Below, piece by piece: positions 52,648-61,316 of a stretch of 64,000 bases of DNA (position 1 is the first letter of the stretch; each line of letters opens with the position of its first letter). The position numbers and the translations under genes were made by a program. This DNA comes from Ferruginibacter lapsinanis (lineage in GTDB: Bacteria > Bacteroidota > Bacteroidia > Chitinophagales > Chitinophagaceae), in NCBI RefSeq assembly GCF_020783315.1, contig NZ_CP086063.1, positions 3,391,340 to 3,455,339 of the forward strand, in the 5' to 3' direction. The notes beneath the pieces are model-generated. The model had not been told where the DNA came from. It did not search any database and saw nothing but the letters and a program-made list of their open reading frames with translations.

Positions 52648-54885
52648 TTATTTCCCGAATTTCTGCTTCAATGCAGCCAATGCATCACCGATAGGCATAT
52701 CCGCCACACTTTTTTGTTGGGCCAATTTGGGCTGATTCCCAAACTTTGGTTTTAAGCCCCTTGCAGGAGCCTCTTCCGTTTGCTTTATAGATAAAGCAAT
52801 ACGCTTACGAACAACATCCACATCTGTCACTTTTACTTTTACTTGCTGATTCAGCTTCAACACTTCATTGGGATCAGTAATATATTTATGAGATATCTCA
52901 GATACATGCACTAATCCATCTTGTTTTACACCAATATCAATGAATGCGCCAAACCTGGTAATATTAGTTACTACACCAGGTACTTCCATTCCTATTTTCA
53001 CATCTTCAATACTGTAAATATTAGCAAATTCAAAAACCTGTACATCACTACGGGGGTCCAATCCTGGTTTTTTCAATTCATTCAAAATATCCTTTACCGT
53101 TAGTTCCCCGATTTGCTCTGTAGCATATTTTTTGGCATCTACAGATTTCAATAACTCTTCCTTTCCTATCAATGTATTCACCTCCACATTCAGATCCTTT
53201 GCCATCATTTCAACAATGCCGTATGCTTCCGGATGAACAGCACTTGCATCCAATATATCTTCGCCATCTTTTATACGCAAAAAACCGGCACATTGCTCAT
53301 ACGCTTTACCTCCCAAACGAGGTACTTTTAACAATTGTTTGCGACTACTGAATTTTCCAATTTCATTTCTATACTTAACAATATTATCAGCCAGTGTACC
53401 GCCTATACCACTTACATAACTCAATAAATGTTTGCTGGCGGTGTTCAGGTTTACCCCTACATTGTTTACACAACTAACCACTGTCGCATCCAGTTTCTCT
53501 TTTAGTCTGAATTGGTTAACATCATGCTGATATTGCCCAACGCCAATACTTTTTGGATCAAGTTTTACGAGTTCTGCCAATGGATCCATTAATCGGCGTC
53601 CAATACTTACCGCACCACGTACTGTAATATCCTCATTAGGAAATTCTTCTCTGGCAATCTCAGAAGCTGAATAAATAGATGCCCCATCTTCATTTACTAA
53701 AAATACCGGCAACCCCAGATCTAATTTTTTTATGAATTGCTCTGTTTCTCTTCCGGCTGTACCATCACCGATCGCAAATACTTCAATTCCGTATTGTTGT
53801 ACTAAATTTTTAATTTTTATTTCTTCCGCCATCACCCTGTTATTTTCATGCGGAAAGATCAGATCAGTTTTTTGCAGATCTCCCTTTTCATCCAGACATA
53901 CAACTTTGCAACCTGTTCTGTATCCCGGATCGATAGCTAAAATTCTTTTACTACCTAAAGGAGAGGATAATAATAACTGACGCAAATTTTCTGCAAATAC
54001 ATTGATCGCATCTTCGTCAGCTTTTGTCTTTAACGTTGTACGATATTCTGTTTCTAAACTTGGTTGCAGTAATCTCCGATAAGCATCTTTAACCGCTTTA
54101 CGCAATTGATCGCTGCAGGTGCTCATTCCTTTGATATAAAGCTCTTCAATCAATTCAATTGCCCGTTCTTCCTCCGGACTAATTGCGATGCGTAAAAAGC
54201 CTTCTAAAAATCCACGAAGTACTGCTAGTATTCTATGAGATGGAACTTTTGCAATTGGTTCACTAAAATCAAAATAATCTTTATACTTCGCTGCCTCTGT
54301 TTCTTTATCCGTTACCACTTTACTTTGCAATGTAGCTTCATTCTCAAACAGCTTACGCAATTTCGCTCTTACTATTGCATCTTCATTTATCGTTTCTGCA
54401 ATGATATCTCTTGCTCCCTGCAATGCAGCATCACCGTCAACCACTTTTTCATTAATATATTTTGCTGCTTCTGCTAATAGGTCAACATCCTTTTGATCCA
54501 GCAACAGATCTGCCAACGGCTGCAATCCATTCTCTCTTGCTGTTTGCGCTTTTGTTTTACGTTTTGGTTTGAAAGGCAGATAAATATCTTCCAGCTCTGC
54601 AATTGTTGTAGCCTTATCTATTTTTGTCTGCAAAGCCTCTGTCATTTTCTCCTGCTCAGTAATTGTTTTTTCAATGAATGCTTTACGTTCCGTAAATTCT
54701 TTTAAGAACTTGGCTTCATCCTGTATTTTTTGGATCTGTACTTCATCCAATGCACCAGTCTTATCTTTACGATAACGGGCTATAAAGGGAACGGTAGCTG
54801 CTTCTGCCAACAGACCTAATACGGCCTCAACCTGCTGTGTTTTAAGCGATAATTTCGCCGCTATATCTTTTGAAAATTCTATCAT
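52648..54885 (-). CDS. tex: Tex family transcription accessory protein
   Basis: A 745-residue nucleic-acid-binding protein. The N-terminal helical Tex domain (1-~190) starts FSKDIAAKLSLKTQQVEAVLGLL and has VPFIARYRKDKTGALDEVQI. A YqgF-like RNase H fold (~320-450; ILAIDPGYRTGCKVVCLD) precedes HhH motifs (~490-560; LLSYVSGIGGTLADNIVKYR). An S1 domain (~640-710) contains VTNITRFGAFIDIGVKQDGLVHVSEIS. It acts in transcription and stress tolerance; the exact reaction is unknown. Confidence 0.93.
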   Translation of the reverse strand: MIEFSKDIAAKLSLKTQQVEAVLGLLAEAATVPFIARYRKDKTGALDEVQIQKIQDEAKFLKEFTERKAFIEKTITEQEKMTEALQTKIDKATTIAELEDIYLPFKPKRKTKAQTARENGLQPLADLLLDQKDVDLLAEAAKYINEKVVDGDAALQGARDIIAETINEDAIVRAKLRKLFENEATLQSKVVTDKETEAAKYKDYFDFSEPIAKVPSHRILAVLRGFLEGFLRIAISPEEERAIELIEELYIKGMSTCSDQLRKAVKDAYRRLLQPSLETEYRTTLKTKADEDAINVFAENLRQLLLSSPLGSKRILAIDPGYRTGCKVVCLDEKGDLQKTDLIFPHENNRVMAEEIKIKNLVQQYGIEVFAIGDGTAGRETEQFIKKLDLGLPVFLVNEDGASIYSASEIAREEFPNEDITVRGAVSIGRRLMDPLAELVKLDPKSIGVGQYQHDVNQFRLKEKLDATVVSCVNNVGVNLNTASKHLLSYVSGIGGTLADNIVKYRNEIGKFSSRKQLLKVPRLGGKAYEQCAGFLRIKDGEDILDASAVHPEAYGIVEMMAKDLNVEVNTLIGKEELLKSVDAKKYATEQIGELTVKDILNELKKPGLDPRSDVQVFEFANIYSIEDVKIGMEVPGVVTNITRFGAFIDIGVKQDGLVHVSEISHKYITDPNEVLKLNQQVKVKVTDVDVVRKRIALSIKQTEEAPARGLKPKFGNQPKLAQQKSVADMPIGDALAALKQKFGK

Positions 54886-55064
54886 AATTAAATTTGTATG
54901 CTATCAAAATGGGTTGCGAAAATAATGGTGTAAGTGGAAAGAAAAAATTTTAATAAATGAAATGTGAACAACTTATTAATTCATTTTGTAACTAGTAGAT
55001 ATACAGGTGATTTTTGTTTTTGACAATTTATATTTTACTTTTTGCATCAAGGCAAAAAAGTAAA

Positions 55065-56405
55065 TTAAAACACCAACTTCTTCTCCGGATACGCCTCTAC
55101 AAAAGAATAAATACTATTCCGTATGGTATCATTATCCTGATAAGGTTGTAAAAATTCTTTCAGATCATCAACAGACTCAATTGATAGAGATGCTGGTAAA
55201 TACCCCATCCCCCAAAAGCATCCTTTCTCGATCAATAAACACAATTTTTCGTTTGCCTGCTTCCCATCATCCAGTACAGCAAATGTTGGTAATCGCTTAT
55301 TCAATGCAGCCATTGCCTTAATAATTTTTTTATTATATGATTTTACAGTACCTGCTAACTCCTTATCCTCCTCAGTAAAAGACATCTTATTTAAAAAACA
55401 AAGTTTTTCATTGAGTTCAAATTCTTCCAGCATCTTTCTCAATAATATGATGCCTTCGTGCAGAGAATTGAAATAATACAATGCCGGTATATTTTTTCTC
55501 TTCTTATCAATCGCTAAACGCATATATCCCATACTATCCTCAAACGTATACAATGCATATTTCTGCAAAGGTTGTTTCTGACTTTTATTATACTTAGGCC
55601 ACAAACGCTTTATCTCCGCACTTTCCAATACGATGGCCTCTAACTCTGTTGCACATTCTTTAAAACTTATTTTACAAACATGCAATAAAAAATTCTGCCG
55701 CTTTCTTTCAGCATCATTCACTGTAAAATGACTGCTCACTCTTTTCTTAATATTCACCGCCTTGCCTACATAAATTATTTTACCTTTTATATTGTGAAAA
55801 TAATAGACTCCAGGAGATGCCGGTAATTTTGTGATATCCGATTTTTGTAACCCGGGTGGCAACCATTGTTCGCCGGAAGTTTTCTTCAACATCTGATCAA
55901 TATGCGGTTGTGCATTATTAGCCAACAAATGTTCTAATAATAACACCGTTGCTTTTGCATCACCACCTGCTCTATGACGATTGCTGATAGGTATTTGTAA
56001 TTGTCGGCATAAATTTCCTAAACTATATGACTTCAGATCAGGCACCACTTTTCGGGCCAGACGTACGGTACACAATTTTCGGGGAGATAACACAAAACCA
56101 TTTGCCTTTAACTGGTGGTTGACAAAAGAGTAATCAAAATTTACACTGTGCGCTACAAAAATATTGTCCTTTAATACTTCATATAATGTTTCTGCTATTT
56201 CATGAAATGCCGGCGCTTCCGCCACCATCGCATTATCGATACCAGTTAATGTAGTAATATGGTAAGGTATTTTTTGTTGCGGATTGATCAACGTTTCAAA
56301 ATGCTTTACCACTCTTGTTCCATCATGCACATACACCGCAATTTCGGTAATGCCGTTTGCAGAAGCATAGCCGCCGGTTGTTTCAATATCTACGATCGCA
56401 TACAT
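55065..56405 (-). CDS. DnaQ-type exonuclease fused to a GIY-YIG domain
   Basis: A 446-residue protein. The exonuclease domain (1-~165) has the DEDDh set: Asp/Glu in YAIVDIETTGG, the HSVNFDYSFV Asp, and HRAGGDAKAT with His and Asp. A GIY-YIG nuclease domain (~195-275) follows with PGVYYFHNIKGKIIYVGKAVNIKKRVSSHF and a Glu in ATELEAIVLESAEIKRLWP, as in UvrC. The C-terminal ~170 residues are unassigned. This pol III epsilon/UvrC-like fusion is known in Bacteroidota and actinobacteria, with a proposed role in DNA repair. Confidence 0.88.
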   Translation of the reverse strand: MYAIVDIETTGGYASANGITEIAVYVHDGTRVVKHFETLINPQQKIPYHITTLTGIDNAMVAEAPAFHEIAETLYEVLKDNIFVAHSVNFDYSFVNHQLKANGFVLSPRKLCTVRLARKVVPDLKSYSLGNLCRQLQIPISNRHRAGGDAKATVLLLEHLLANNAQPHIDQMLKKTSGEQWLPPGLQKSDITKLPASPGVYYFHNIKGKIIYVGKAVNIKKRVSSHFTVNDAERKRQNFLLHVCKISFKECATELEAIVLESAEIKRLWPKYNKSQKQPLQKYALYTFEDSMGYMRLAIDKKRKNIPALYYFNSLHEGIILLRKMLEEFELNEKLCFLNKMSFTEEDKELAGTVKSYNKKIIKAMAALNKRLPTFAVLDDGKQANEKLCLLIEKGCFWGMGYLPASLSIESVDDLKEFLQPYQDNDTIRNSIYSFVEAYPEKKLVF

Positions 56406-56410
56406 CCTTA

Positions 56411-56418
56411 CAAAGATA
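56411..56418 (-). promoter_or_regulatory. -7 box for the exonuclease/GIY-YIG gene
   Basis: TATCTTTG on the minus strand, 5 bp before the start codon, so the transcript would be nearly leaderless. Confidence 0.45.
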
Positions 56419-56477
56419 GAAATACTAAATTAATTAGTAAATATATTTTTTATGTTGCCGGCAGTACCCCTTTCCTC

Positions 56478-56509
56478 AACATCGTTGTGTCACTCCCTTG
56501 TACCACATA
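56478..56509 (+). repeat. 32-bp dispersed repeat, copy 2
   Basis: 31 of 32 bases equal to 28748-28779, same orientation. Here no TAnnTTTG box is completed at its end (TAGTATTATTG). Confidence 0.8.
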
Positions 56510-56684
56510 GTATTATTGAACTTTTTTTAAGAGATTAAGCGATCATTTAATACTGATTTTCAGGCTACTAATCACTGTAAAAAAAATGACCATGGTCAGT
56601 TAAAAACATAACCACCATAATTGTTTTGGACAACACTGCACAATACATTTAATAGTAATTTTTTTACCATGAAAACTTAAAGCT

Positions 56685-57212
56685 ATGAAAAAGATATTTT
56701 TAATACCTGCCACTCTATTCTTGATCTTTTTAGTTCAAAGTTGTAGTGCTCCAAAGCACACAGTAACTGCACCCGTAGCCCCACGAATTATAGAAAAAGA
56801 AAGGATCATTAATAAATCGTTTGAATCCATTTGGCAAAGTACGATCGAGCTACTAGCTACTTATAACATGCCTATCAAAAACCTTGATAAGGCATCAGGG
56901 TTTATTTCAACAGAATATAAACAGATCACTGGTGTGCCTTCGCAATATGCCAGCTGTACTGGCGCAAGCTCTACTTTTATGGGCAAAGTGGAATTGACCA
57001 ATCACGGCGGAAATTTAAATGTAATGTTGAAAAGGATCTCTGATGATTCAACTAAAGTAACTGTCAATTGTTTTTACAGTTGTATGAAAAACAAATACAA
57101 GTATGCTAATATACTCAGCACTACTTATGTTTTAGAATCAACAGAAAGAATAGATTGCGAAACTACCGGACTACTGGAAAGAGCAATATTGGATTATGTG
57201 TCTAGTAAATAA
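56685..57212 (+). CDS. Hypothetical lipoprotein
   Basis: A 175-residue protein with a lipoprotein signal (MKKIFLIPATLFLIFLVQSC, lipobox VQSC, Cys20). The mature part has the pattern INKSFESIWQSTIELLATYNMPIKNLDKASGFISTEY seen in short alpha+beta lipoproteins that resemble the NlpC/BamC-like folds, plus four further Cys. The function is unknown. Monocistronic, followed by ~300 bp in which no gene or clear signal is seen. Confidence 0.65.
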   Translation: MKKIFLIPATLFLIFLVQSCSAPKHTVTAPVAPRIIEKERIINKSFESIWQSTIELLATYNMPIKNLDKASGFISTEYKQITGVPSQYASCTGASSTFMGKVELTNHGGNLNVMLKRISDDSTKVTVNCFYSCMKNKYKYANILSTTYVLESTERIDCETTGLLERAILDYVSSK

Positions 57213-57509
57213 AATACGACAACGTTTAAAGCGTTGCCATATCTATAACGAATAGATACTGTAGATCCTGTGGATTTATCTCTCTTTGTTCAAAATTCTA
57301 TGGAGTTAAATCTGTAGTAGGATCTTGTGCTTCGTAACCTTTTATTATTACCACAAGTATAATTTTTCAAGATGAATATTAAGTGAGAGCCATTTCGGTT
57401 GCAACTGATTAATTAATGTTAAACCCCAATTGTAGAAAATAATTACAAAAAACAGTCAATCTTTTACGGATAATAATGTATCTTATATTTATTAATAAAA
57501 TTTAACGAT

Positions 57510-58664
57510 ATGCAGTTTCAATTGTCCGAAGAACATTTGATGATACAAAAAGCAGCCAGGGATTTCGCTATCAACGAATGTTTACCTGGTGTAATAGAAA
57601 GAGATGAGTTACAAAAATTCCCCAAAGAACAAATTGAAAAATTAGCAGACCTGGGTTTTATGGGGATGATGGTAAAGCCTGAATACGGCGGCAGCGGTAT
57701 GGATACCATCAGTTATGTATTAGCAATGGAAGAGATCAGTAAAGTTGACGCCAGTGTAAGCGTATGTGTGAGTGTAAATAATAGCCTGGTTTGTTATGGT
57801 TTACAAGAATATGGTAATGAAGAACAAAAACAAAAGTATCTGATACCATTAGCACATGGCAAAAAAGATGGTGAACTATATATCGGCGCATTTTTATTAA
57901 GTGAGCCGGAAGCCGGAAGTGATGCCACTTCACAAAGAACCATCGCTGAAGACAAAGGCGATCATTACTTATTGAATGGAACCAAAAATTGGATCACTAA
58001 TGGGAATTCAGCTTCGGTATACCTGGTAATTGCTCAAACAGATGTAAGCAAAGGCAGTCACGGTATCAATGCATTTATTGTAGAAAAAAAATGGGCTGGC
58101 GTAACGGTAGGTGCCAAAGAAAATAAGCTGGGCATTCGTGGGAGTGATACACATTCTATTTTGTTCACGGATGTAAAAGTGCCTAAAGAAAACCGAATAG
58201 GTGAAGATGGCTTTGGTTTTAAATTCGCCATGAAAACATTGGCCGGAGGTCGTATTGGCATTGCTTCTCAGGCATTGGGCATTGCAAGCGGTGCGTATGA
58301 AAGAGCGTTAGCATACAGTAAACAACGTAAGGCTTTTGGTAAAGAGATCATGAATCACCAGATCATTCAGTTTAAACTGGCTGATATGGCCACCCGTATT
58401 GAGTGTGCCCGCCTGCTTTGTTTAAAAGCTGCCTGGCAAAAAGACCAGCATGCAGACTATACCGTTAGCAGCAGCATGGCAAAAGTATACGCCAGCGAAA
58501 CTGCCATGTGGACCACTACGGAAGCGGTGCAAATTCATGGAGGGTATGGCTTTGTAAAAGAATACCATGTTGAAAGATTAATGAGAGATGCTAAGATCAC
58601 ACAGATATATGAGGGTACGAGTGAAGTGCAAAGGATTGTGATTGGGAGAGCAATTTTGAAATGA
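57510..58664 (+). CDS. Acyl-CoA dehydrogenase
   Basis: A 384-residue flavoenzyme that introduces the alpha-beta double bond in acyl-CoA during beta-oxidation or amino-acid breakdown. N-terminal helical, middle beta (AFLLSEPEAGSDATSQRT, with FAD contact WITNGNSA) and C-terminal domains are present. GSDTHSILFTDVKVP and QIHGGYGFVKEYHVERLMRDAKITQIYEGTSEVQR carry the signature; the catalytic base is Glu368, as in short-chain/butyryl-CoA types. Chain-length preference is inferred. No electron-transfer flavoprotein gene is nearby. Confidence 0.93.
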   Translation: MQFQLSEEHLMIQKAARDFAINECLPGVIERDELQKFPKEQIEKLADLGFMGMMVKPEYGGSGMDTISYVLAMEEISKVDASVSVCVSVNNSLVCYGLQEYGNEEQKQKYLIPLAHGKKDGELYIGAFLLSEPEAGSDATSQRTIAEDKGDHYLLNGTKNWITNGNSASVYLVIAQTDVSKGSHGINAFIVEKKWAGVTVGAKENKLGIRGSDTHSILFTDVKVPKENRIGEDGFGFKFAMKTLAGGRIGIASQALGIASGAYERALAYSKQRKAFGKEIMNHQIIQFKLADMATRIECARLLCLKAAWQKDQHADYTVSSSMAKVYASETAMWTTTEAVQIHGGYGFVKEYHVERLMRDAKITQIYEGTSEVQRIVIGRAILK

Positions 58665-58717
58665 CACCCCCTCCACCTCCTGAAGGGGAAACTTTGAGGA
58701 GAATACGATCTCATAAG

Positions 58718-58753
58718 ATGTGCTAATAGCGAAGACTGTTGGCACATTTTTTA
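58718..58753 (+). terminator. Terminator after the acyl-CoA dehydrogenase gene
   Basis: The stem ATGTGCTAA/TTGGCACAT (one G-T pair) with a 12-base loop is followed by TTTTTTATTT. Confidence 0.65.
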
Positions 58754-58775
58754 TTTCCTCTTTAAGGGTTTGCGG

Positions 58776-58783
58776 TAACTTTG
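58776..58783 (+). promoter_or_regulatory. -7 box for the PLP homeostasis gene
   Basis: TAACTTTG fits TAnnTTTG, 18 bp before the ATG at 58802. It overlaps the earlier in-frame TTG (58781), ruling that start out. Confidence 0.5.
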
Positions 58784-58801
58784 CAACTTGATGTAAATAA
58801 T

Positions 58802-59473
58802 ATGGCAATTAATACAGATAAATATCAAGCGATAATAGAGGAATTAAAAGGCAAAGCTACGCTTGTAGCAGTGTCTAAAACTAAACCTAACGAAGATATA
58901 CAGGCTTTATACCATCTTGGGCAAAGAGATTTCGGAGAAAACTACGTACAGGAACTCGTTGATAAAGAAGCTGCATTACCCAAAGATATCCGTTGGCATT
59001 TTATAGGTCATCTGCAAAGCAATAAAGTAAAATATATAGCTCCGTTTGTTCATTTGATTCATGGTGTAGATAGTTTCAGCTTACTGAAAGAGATCAACAA
59101 ACAGGCGGCAAAAAAAAACCGGGTAATTGATTGCTTGTTGCAAATTCATATTGCTAAAGAAGAAACTAAGTTTGGTCTAGATGAAAAAGAGTTACACGAA
59201 TTATTCCAATTACACGAATCAGACGAATTAAAAAATATTCGGATCGTTGGTTTAATGGGTATGGCTTCATTCTCCGACAACGAAACATTGATCAGAAAAG
59301 AATTCCAAACACTCAAACAACTCTTCGACCAAACCAAATTCGTCATTCGTCATTCACCATTCGAAATTATTTCCTGCGGCATGAGCGGTGATTACAAAAT
59401 TGCCATAGAAGAAGGAAGTAATATGGTACGTATTGGTAGTTTATTATTCGGAGAAAGAAATTACAACAAATAA
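58802..59473 (+). CDS. YggS-family PLP homeostasis protein
   Basis: A 223-residue TIM-barrel protein that binds pyridoxal 5'-phosphate and buffers vitamin B6. Motifs are LVAVSKTKPNEDIQALYHLGQRDFGENYVQEL with the PLP-binding Lys in VSKTKP, IRWHFIGHLQSNKVKYI, and CGMSGDYKIAIEEGSNMVRIGSLLFGERNY, whose Ser-Arg-Gly ligands hold the phosphate. The variable loop at residues ~131-145 (ELHELFQLHESDEL) is encoded by a copy of the ATTCGTGTAATT repeat. The stop shares a base with the next start. Confidence 0.9.
   Translation: MAINTDKYQAIIEELKGKATLVAVSKTKPNEDIQALYHLGQRDFGENYVQELVDKEAALPKDIRWHFIGHLQSNKVKYIAPFVHLIHGVDSFSLLKEINKQAAKKNRVIDCLLQIHIAKEETKFGLDEKELHELFQLHESDELKNIRIVGLMGMASFSDNETLIRKEFQTLKQLFDQTKFVIRHSPFEIISCGMSGDYKIAIEEGSNMVRIGSLLFGERNYNK
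59192..59229 (-). repeat. ATTCGTGTAATT-type repeat inside a coding sequence
   Basis: Read on the minus strand, two ATTCGTGTAA cores and an ATTCGTCTG variant follow each other. The core equals that of the inverted repeat at 22917-23006. It codes for a loop of the PLP protein. Confidence 0.55.
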
Positions 59474-60246
59474 TGAGTTATGAAATAATCATTCTTTGCA
59501 TTGCGGCTTTTGCTGCAGGTTTTATAGACTCTATTTCAGGAGGTGGTGGGCTGGTGCAAACCCCAGCAACATTAATTACACTTAATCAATATCCTTTAGC
59601 AACACTTTTAGGCACCACAAAAATTCCATCCATATTTGGCACTACCATTGCCTCTTTTCAATATGCAGCAAAGGTGAAGATCAACTGGAGATTACTTGCC
59701 GTCATGTGCACCATTGCTTTAATAGCTGCTTACGCTGGCTCTAAAACGGTATCGATCGTTAACAGCGCTTTTATGAAGCCCGTATTTTTTTGCATACTGA
59801 TCGTTGTGGCAGTTTATACCTATACAAAAAAAGATTTCGGTACGGCCACTACTACAAGTATTTCAGAAAAGAAAACATTTATCTATGCTGCTGCATTTGC
59901 GTTGGTAATTGGTTTTTACGATGGTTTTATTGGGCCCGGTGCAGGAAGTTTTTTAATGCTCTTTTTCATCAGCATTATTGGGTTTGATTTTTTAAAAGCC
60001 AGTGCACATGCCAAGATCGTAAACATTGCTACCAATTTAGGCTCAATCATTTTCTTTAGTACTAATGGGCATATCCTTTACCATTTTGCTATACCAATGG
60101 CTATCTGTAATTTTTCAGGGTCTCTTATAGGCGCCAGAATGGCCATTTTAAAAGGCAATCAATTCATACGTATCTTCTTTTTGATCGTTATCATCGGCAC
60201 GATCATCCGCTTTGGATATGACATCTTTTTTACGGTAATAAAATAG
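59473..60246 (+). CDS. TSUP (TauE/SafE) family transporter
   Basis: A 257-residue membrane protein with seven to eight helices and the duplicated family signature: GFIDSISGGGGLVQTPATLI near residue 15 and GFYDGFIGPGAGSFLML near ~150. TSUP proteins move sulfonates, sulfite or other small anions; the substrate here is unknown. It overlaps the YggS-type gene by one base (TAATG), so the two are coupled. Confidence 0.88.
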   Translation: MSYEIIILCIAAFAAGFIDSISGGGGLVQTPATLITLNQYPLATLLGTTKIPSIFGTTIASFQYAAKVKINWRLLAVMCTIALIAAYAGSKTVSIVNSAFMKPVFFCILIVVAVYTYTKKDFGTATTTSISEKKTFIYAAAFALVIGFYDGFIGPGAGSFLMLFFISIIGFDFLKASAHAKIVNIATNLGSIIFFSTNGHILYHFAIPMAICNFSGSLIGARMAILKGNQFIRIFFLIVIIGTIIRFGYDIFFTVIK

Positions 60247-60338
60247 TTTCGGCCACAGGTATCATGAAAACAATATGTTAAAATGTATTGTTTATCATGA
60301 AGTTTGGCATGATATTGCATCATTTGTTTGTAAACAAA

Positions 60339-60346
60339 TATCTTTG
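60339..60346 (+). promoter_or_regulatory. -7 box for the TonB-like gene
   Basis: TATCTTTG with TTG 21 bp upstream (60315). Predicted transcript start is ~60352, past the first possible ATG at 60349. Confidence 0.5.
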
Positions 60347-60357
60347 CCATGTATTAC

Positions 60358-61212
60358 ATGACCACTATGCAGGCATCTTTTGAGGCAGAAAAAAACAGGA
60401 AAGCATTTCTTTACACAGTGATAATTTGTGCAGTAATATTATTGCTGGCATTTTTTATTACATGGCCCATACTACCTCCTACCCAAGCTATCGCACAAGA
60501 TCTGATCGAAATAAATTTAGGTAATGATGATGAAGGCTTTGGTGAAGTACAACCTTTGATCAAAGGCGAGATGTCTCTCACTACAAAAGACCCAGACGAA
60601 CAACAGGCTGCCGCTGCTAAAAACGATGCTGCAGATAATGTACAGCCAGATGATAATGCAGAAGATGATGCGGCTGCTATCATTAAGCCTAATAAACCTG
60701 TGTCAAAACCAACAGTAACACCTACCATAAAACAACCTGTAAAAACAACTGCTCCGGTAACAGCAGTTACCCCTACACCAAAACCAAAAAATCCTATTGC
60801 CACTTACAAAGGCCCTGGAAGTGGTAAAGGAAACGGCGCAACAGAAGATAATGGATATAAATACCAAGGCAATAATCCAAACGGAACAGGAGATAAAGGC
60901 AGTCCTACAGGCAACCCAGATAGCTATGGTAATACACCCGGTGGTAAAGTGGGCGGCCCAAGAGTGACCAGTGGTAACAGGAAAATTGTTCATTATTATA
61001 CTTTCTCGGGAGATCTTGAAAAAGCAACTATCTATGCTAAAATAAATGTATCTCCGGAGGGCAAGGGTACTTTCGTGCAGATCGTAAAACCTTCTTCTTC
61101 CACTAATGCAGCATACGCTACTGCCATCAAACAATATTTGCAAAAAATGGAATTTGATAAGGCTGCTTCCGAGTCTACAGTAACCGTTCAATTTAACTTT
61201 ACCGTTCAATAA
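60358..61212 (+). CDS. TonB-like energy transducer protein
   Basis: A 284-residue protein from the ATG at 60358 (60367 also possible; 60349 would precede the predicted transcript start). One N-terminal transmembrane helix (~19-40, YTVIICAVILLLAFFITWPI), an acidic then Pro/Thr/Lys-rich periplasmic linker (~50-165), a Gly/Asn-rich stretch, and a C-terminal ~75-residue domain (TIYAKINVSPEGKGTFVQIVKPSS...VTVQFNFTVQ) with the TonB/AgmX C-terminal pattern. It probably couples inner-membrane energy to an outer-membrane receptor. No ExbB or ExbD gene is seen beside it. Confidence 0.75.
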   Translation: MTTMQASFEAEKNRKAFLYTVIICAVILLLAFFITWPILPPTQAIAQDLIEINLGNDDEGFGEVQPLIKGEMSLTTKDPDEQQAAAAKNDAADNVQPDDNAEDDAAAIIKPNKPVSKPTVTPTIKQPVKTTAPVTAVTPTPKPKNPIATYKGPGSGKGNGATEDNGYKYQGNNPNGTGDKGSPTGNPDSYGNTPGGKVGGPRVTSGNRKIVHYYTFSGDLEKATIYAKINVSPEGKGTFVQIVKPSSSTNAAYATAIKQYLQKMEFDKAASESTVTVQFNFTVQ

Positions 61213-61294
61213 TTTTTTATTCCGGGCCTCTGTATCATTATTCGGCATCAGTGACGTCGCACTTTTGTACAGCAAAACTTTATTCAGCTTTTAC

Positions 61295-61302
61295 TACATT
61301 TG
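61295..61302 (+). promoter_or_regulatory. -7 box for folC
   Basis: TACATTTG fits TAnnTTTG, 14 bp before the folC start. Confidence 0.45.
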
Positions 61303-61316
61303 CCATCATATAGTAA

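Noticed and set aside
58664..58700. C-rich then G-rich stretch after the acyl-CoA dehydrogenase gene (CCCCCTCC...AGGGG)
   Set aside because: It resembles short intergenic repeats seen in Bacteroidota, but only one copy is present in this window, so no repeat is called.
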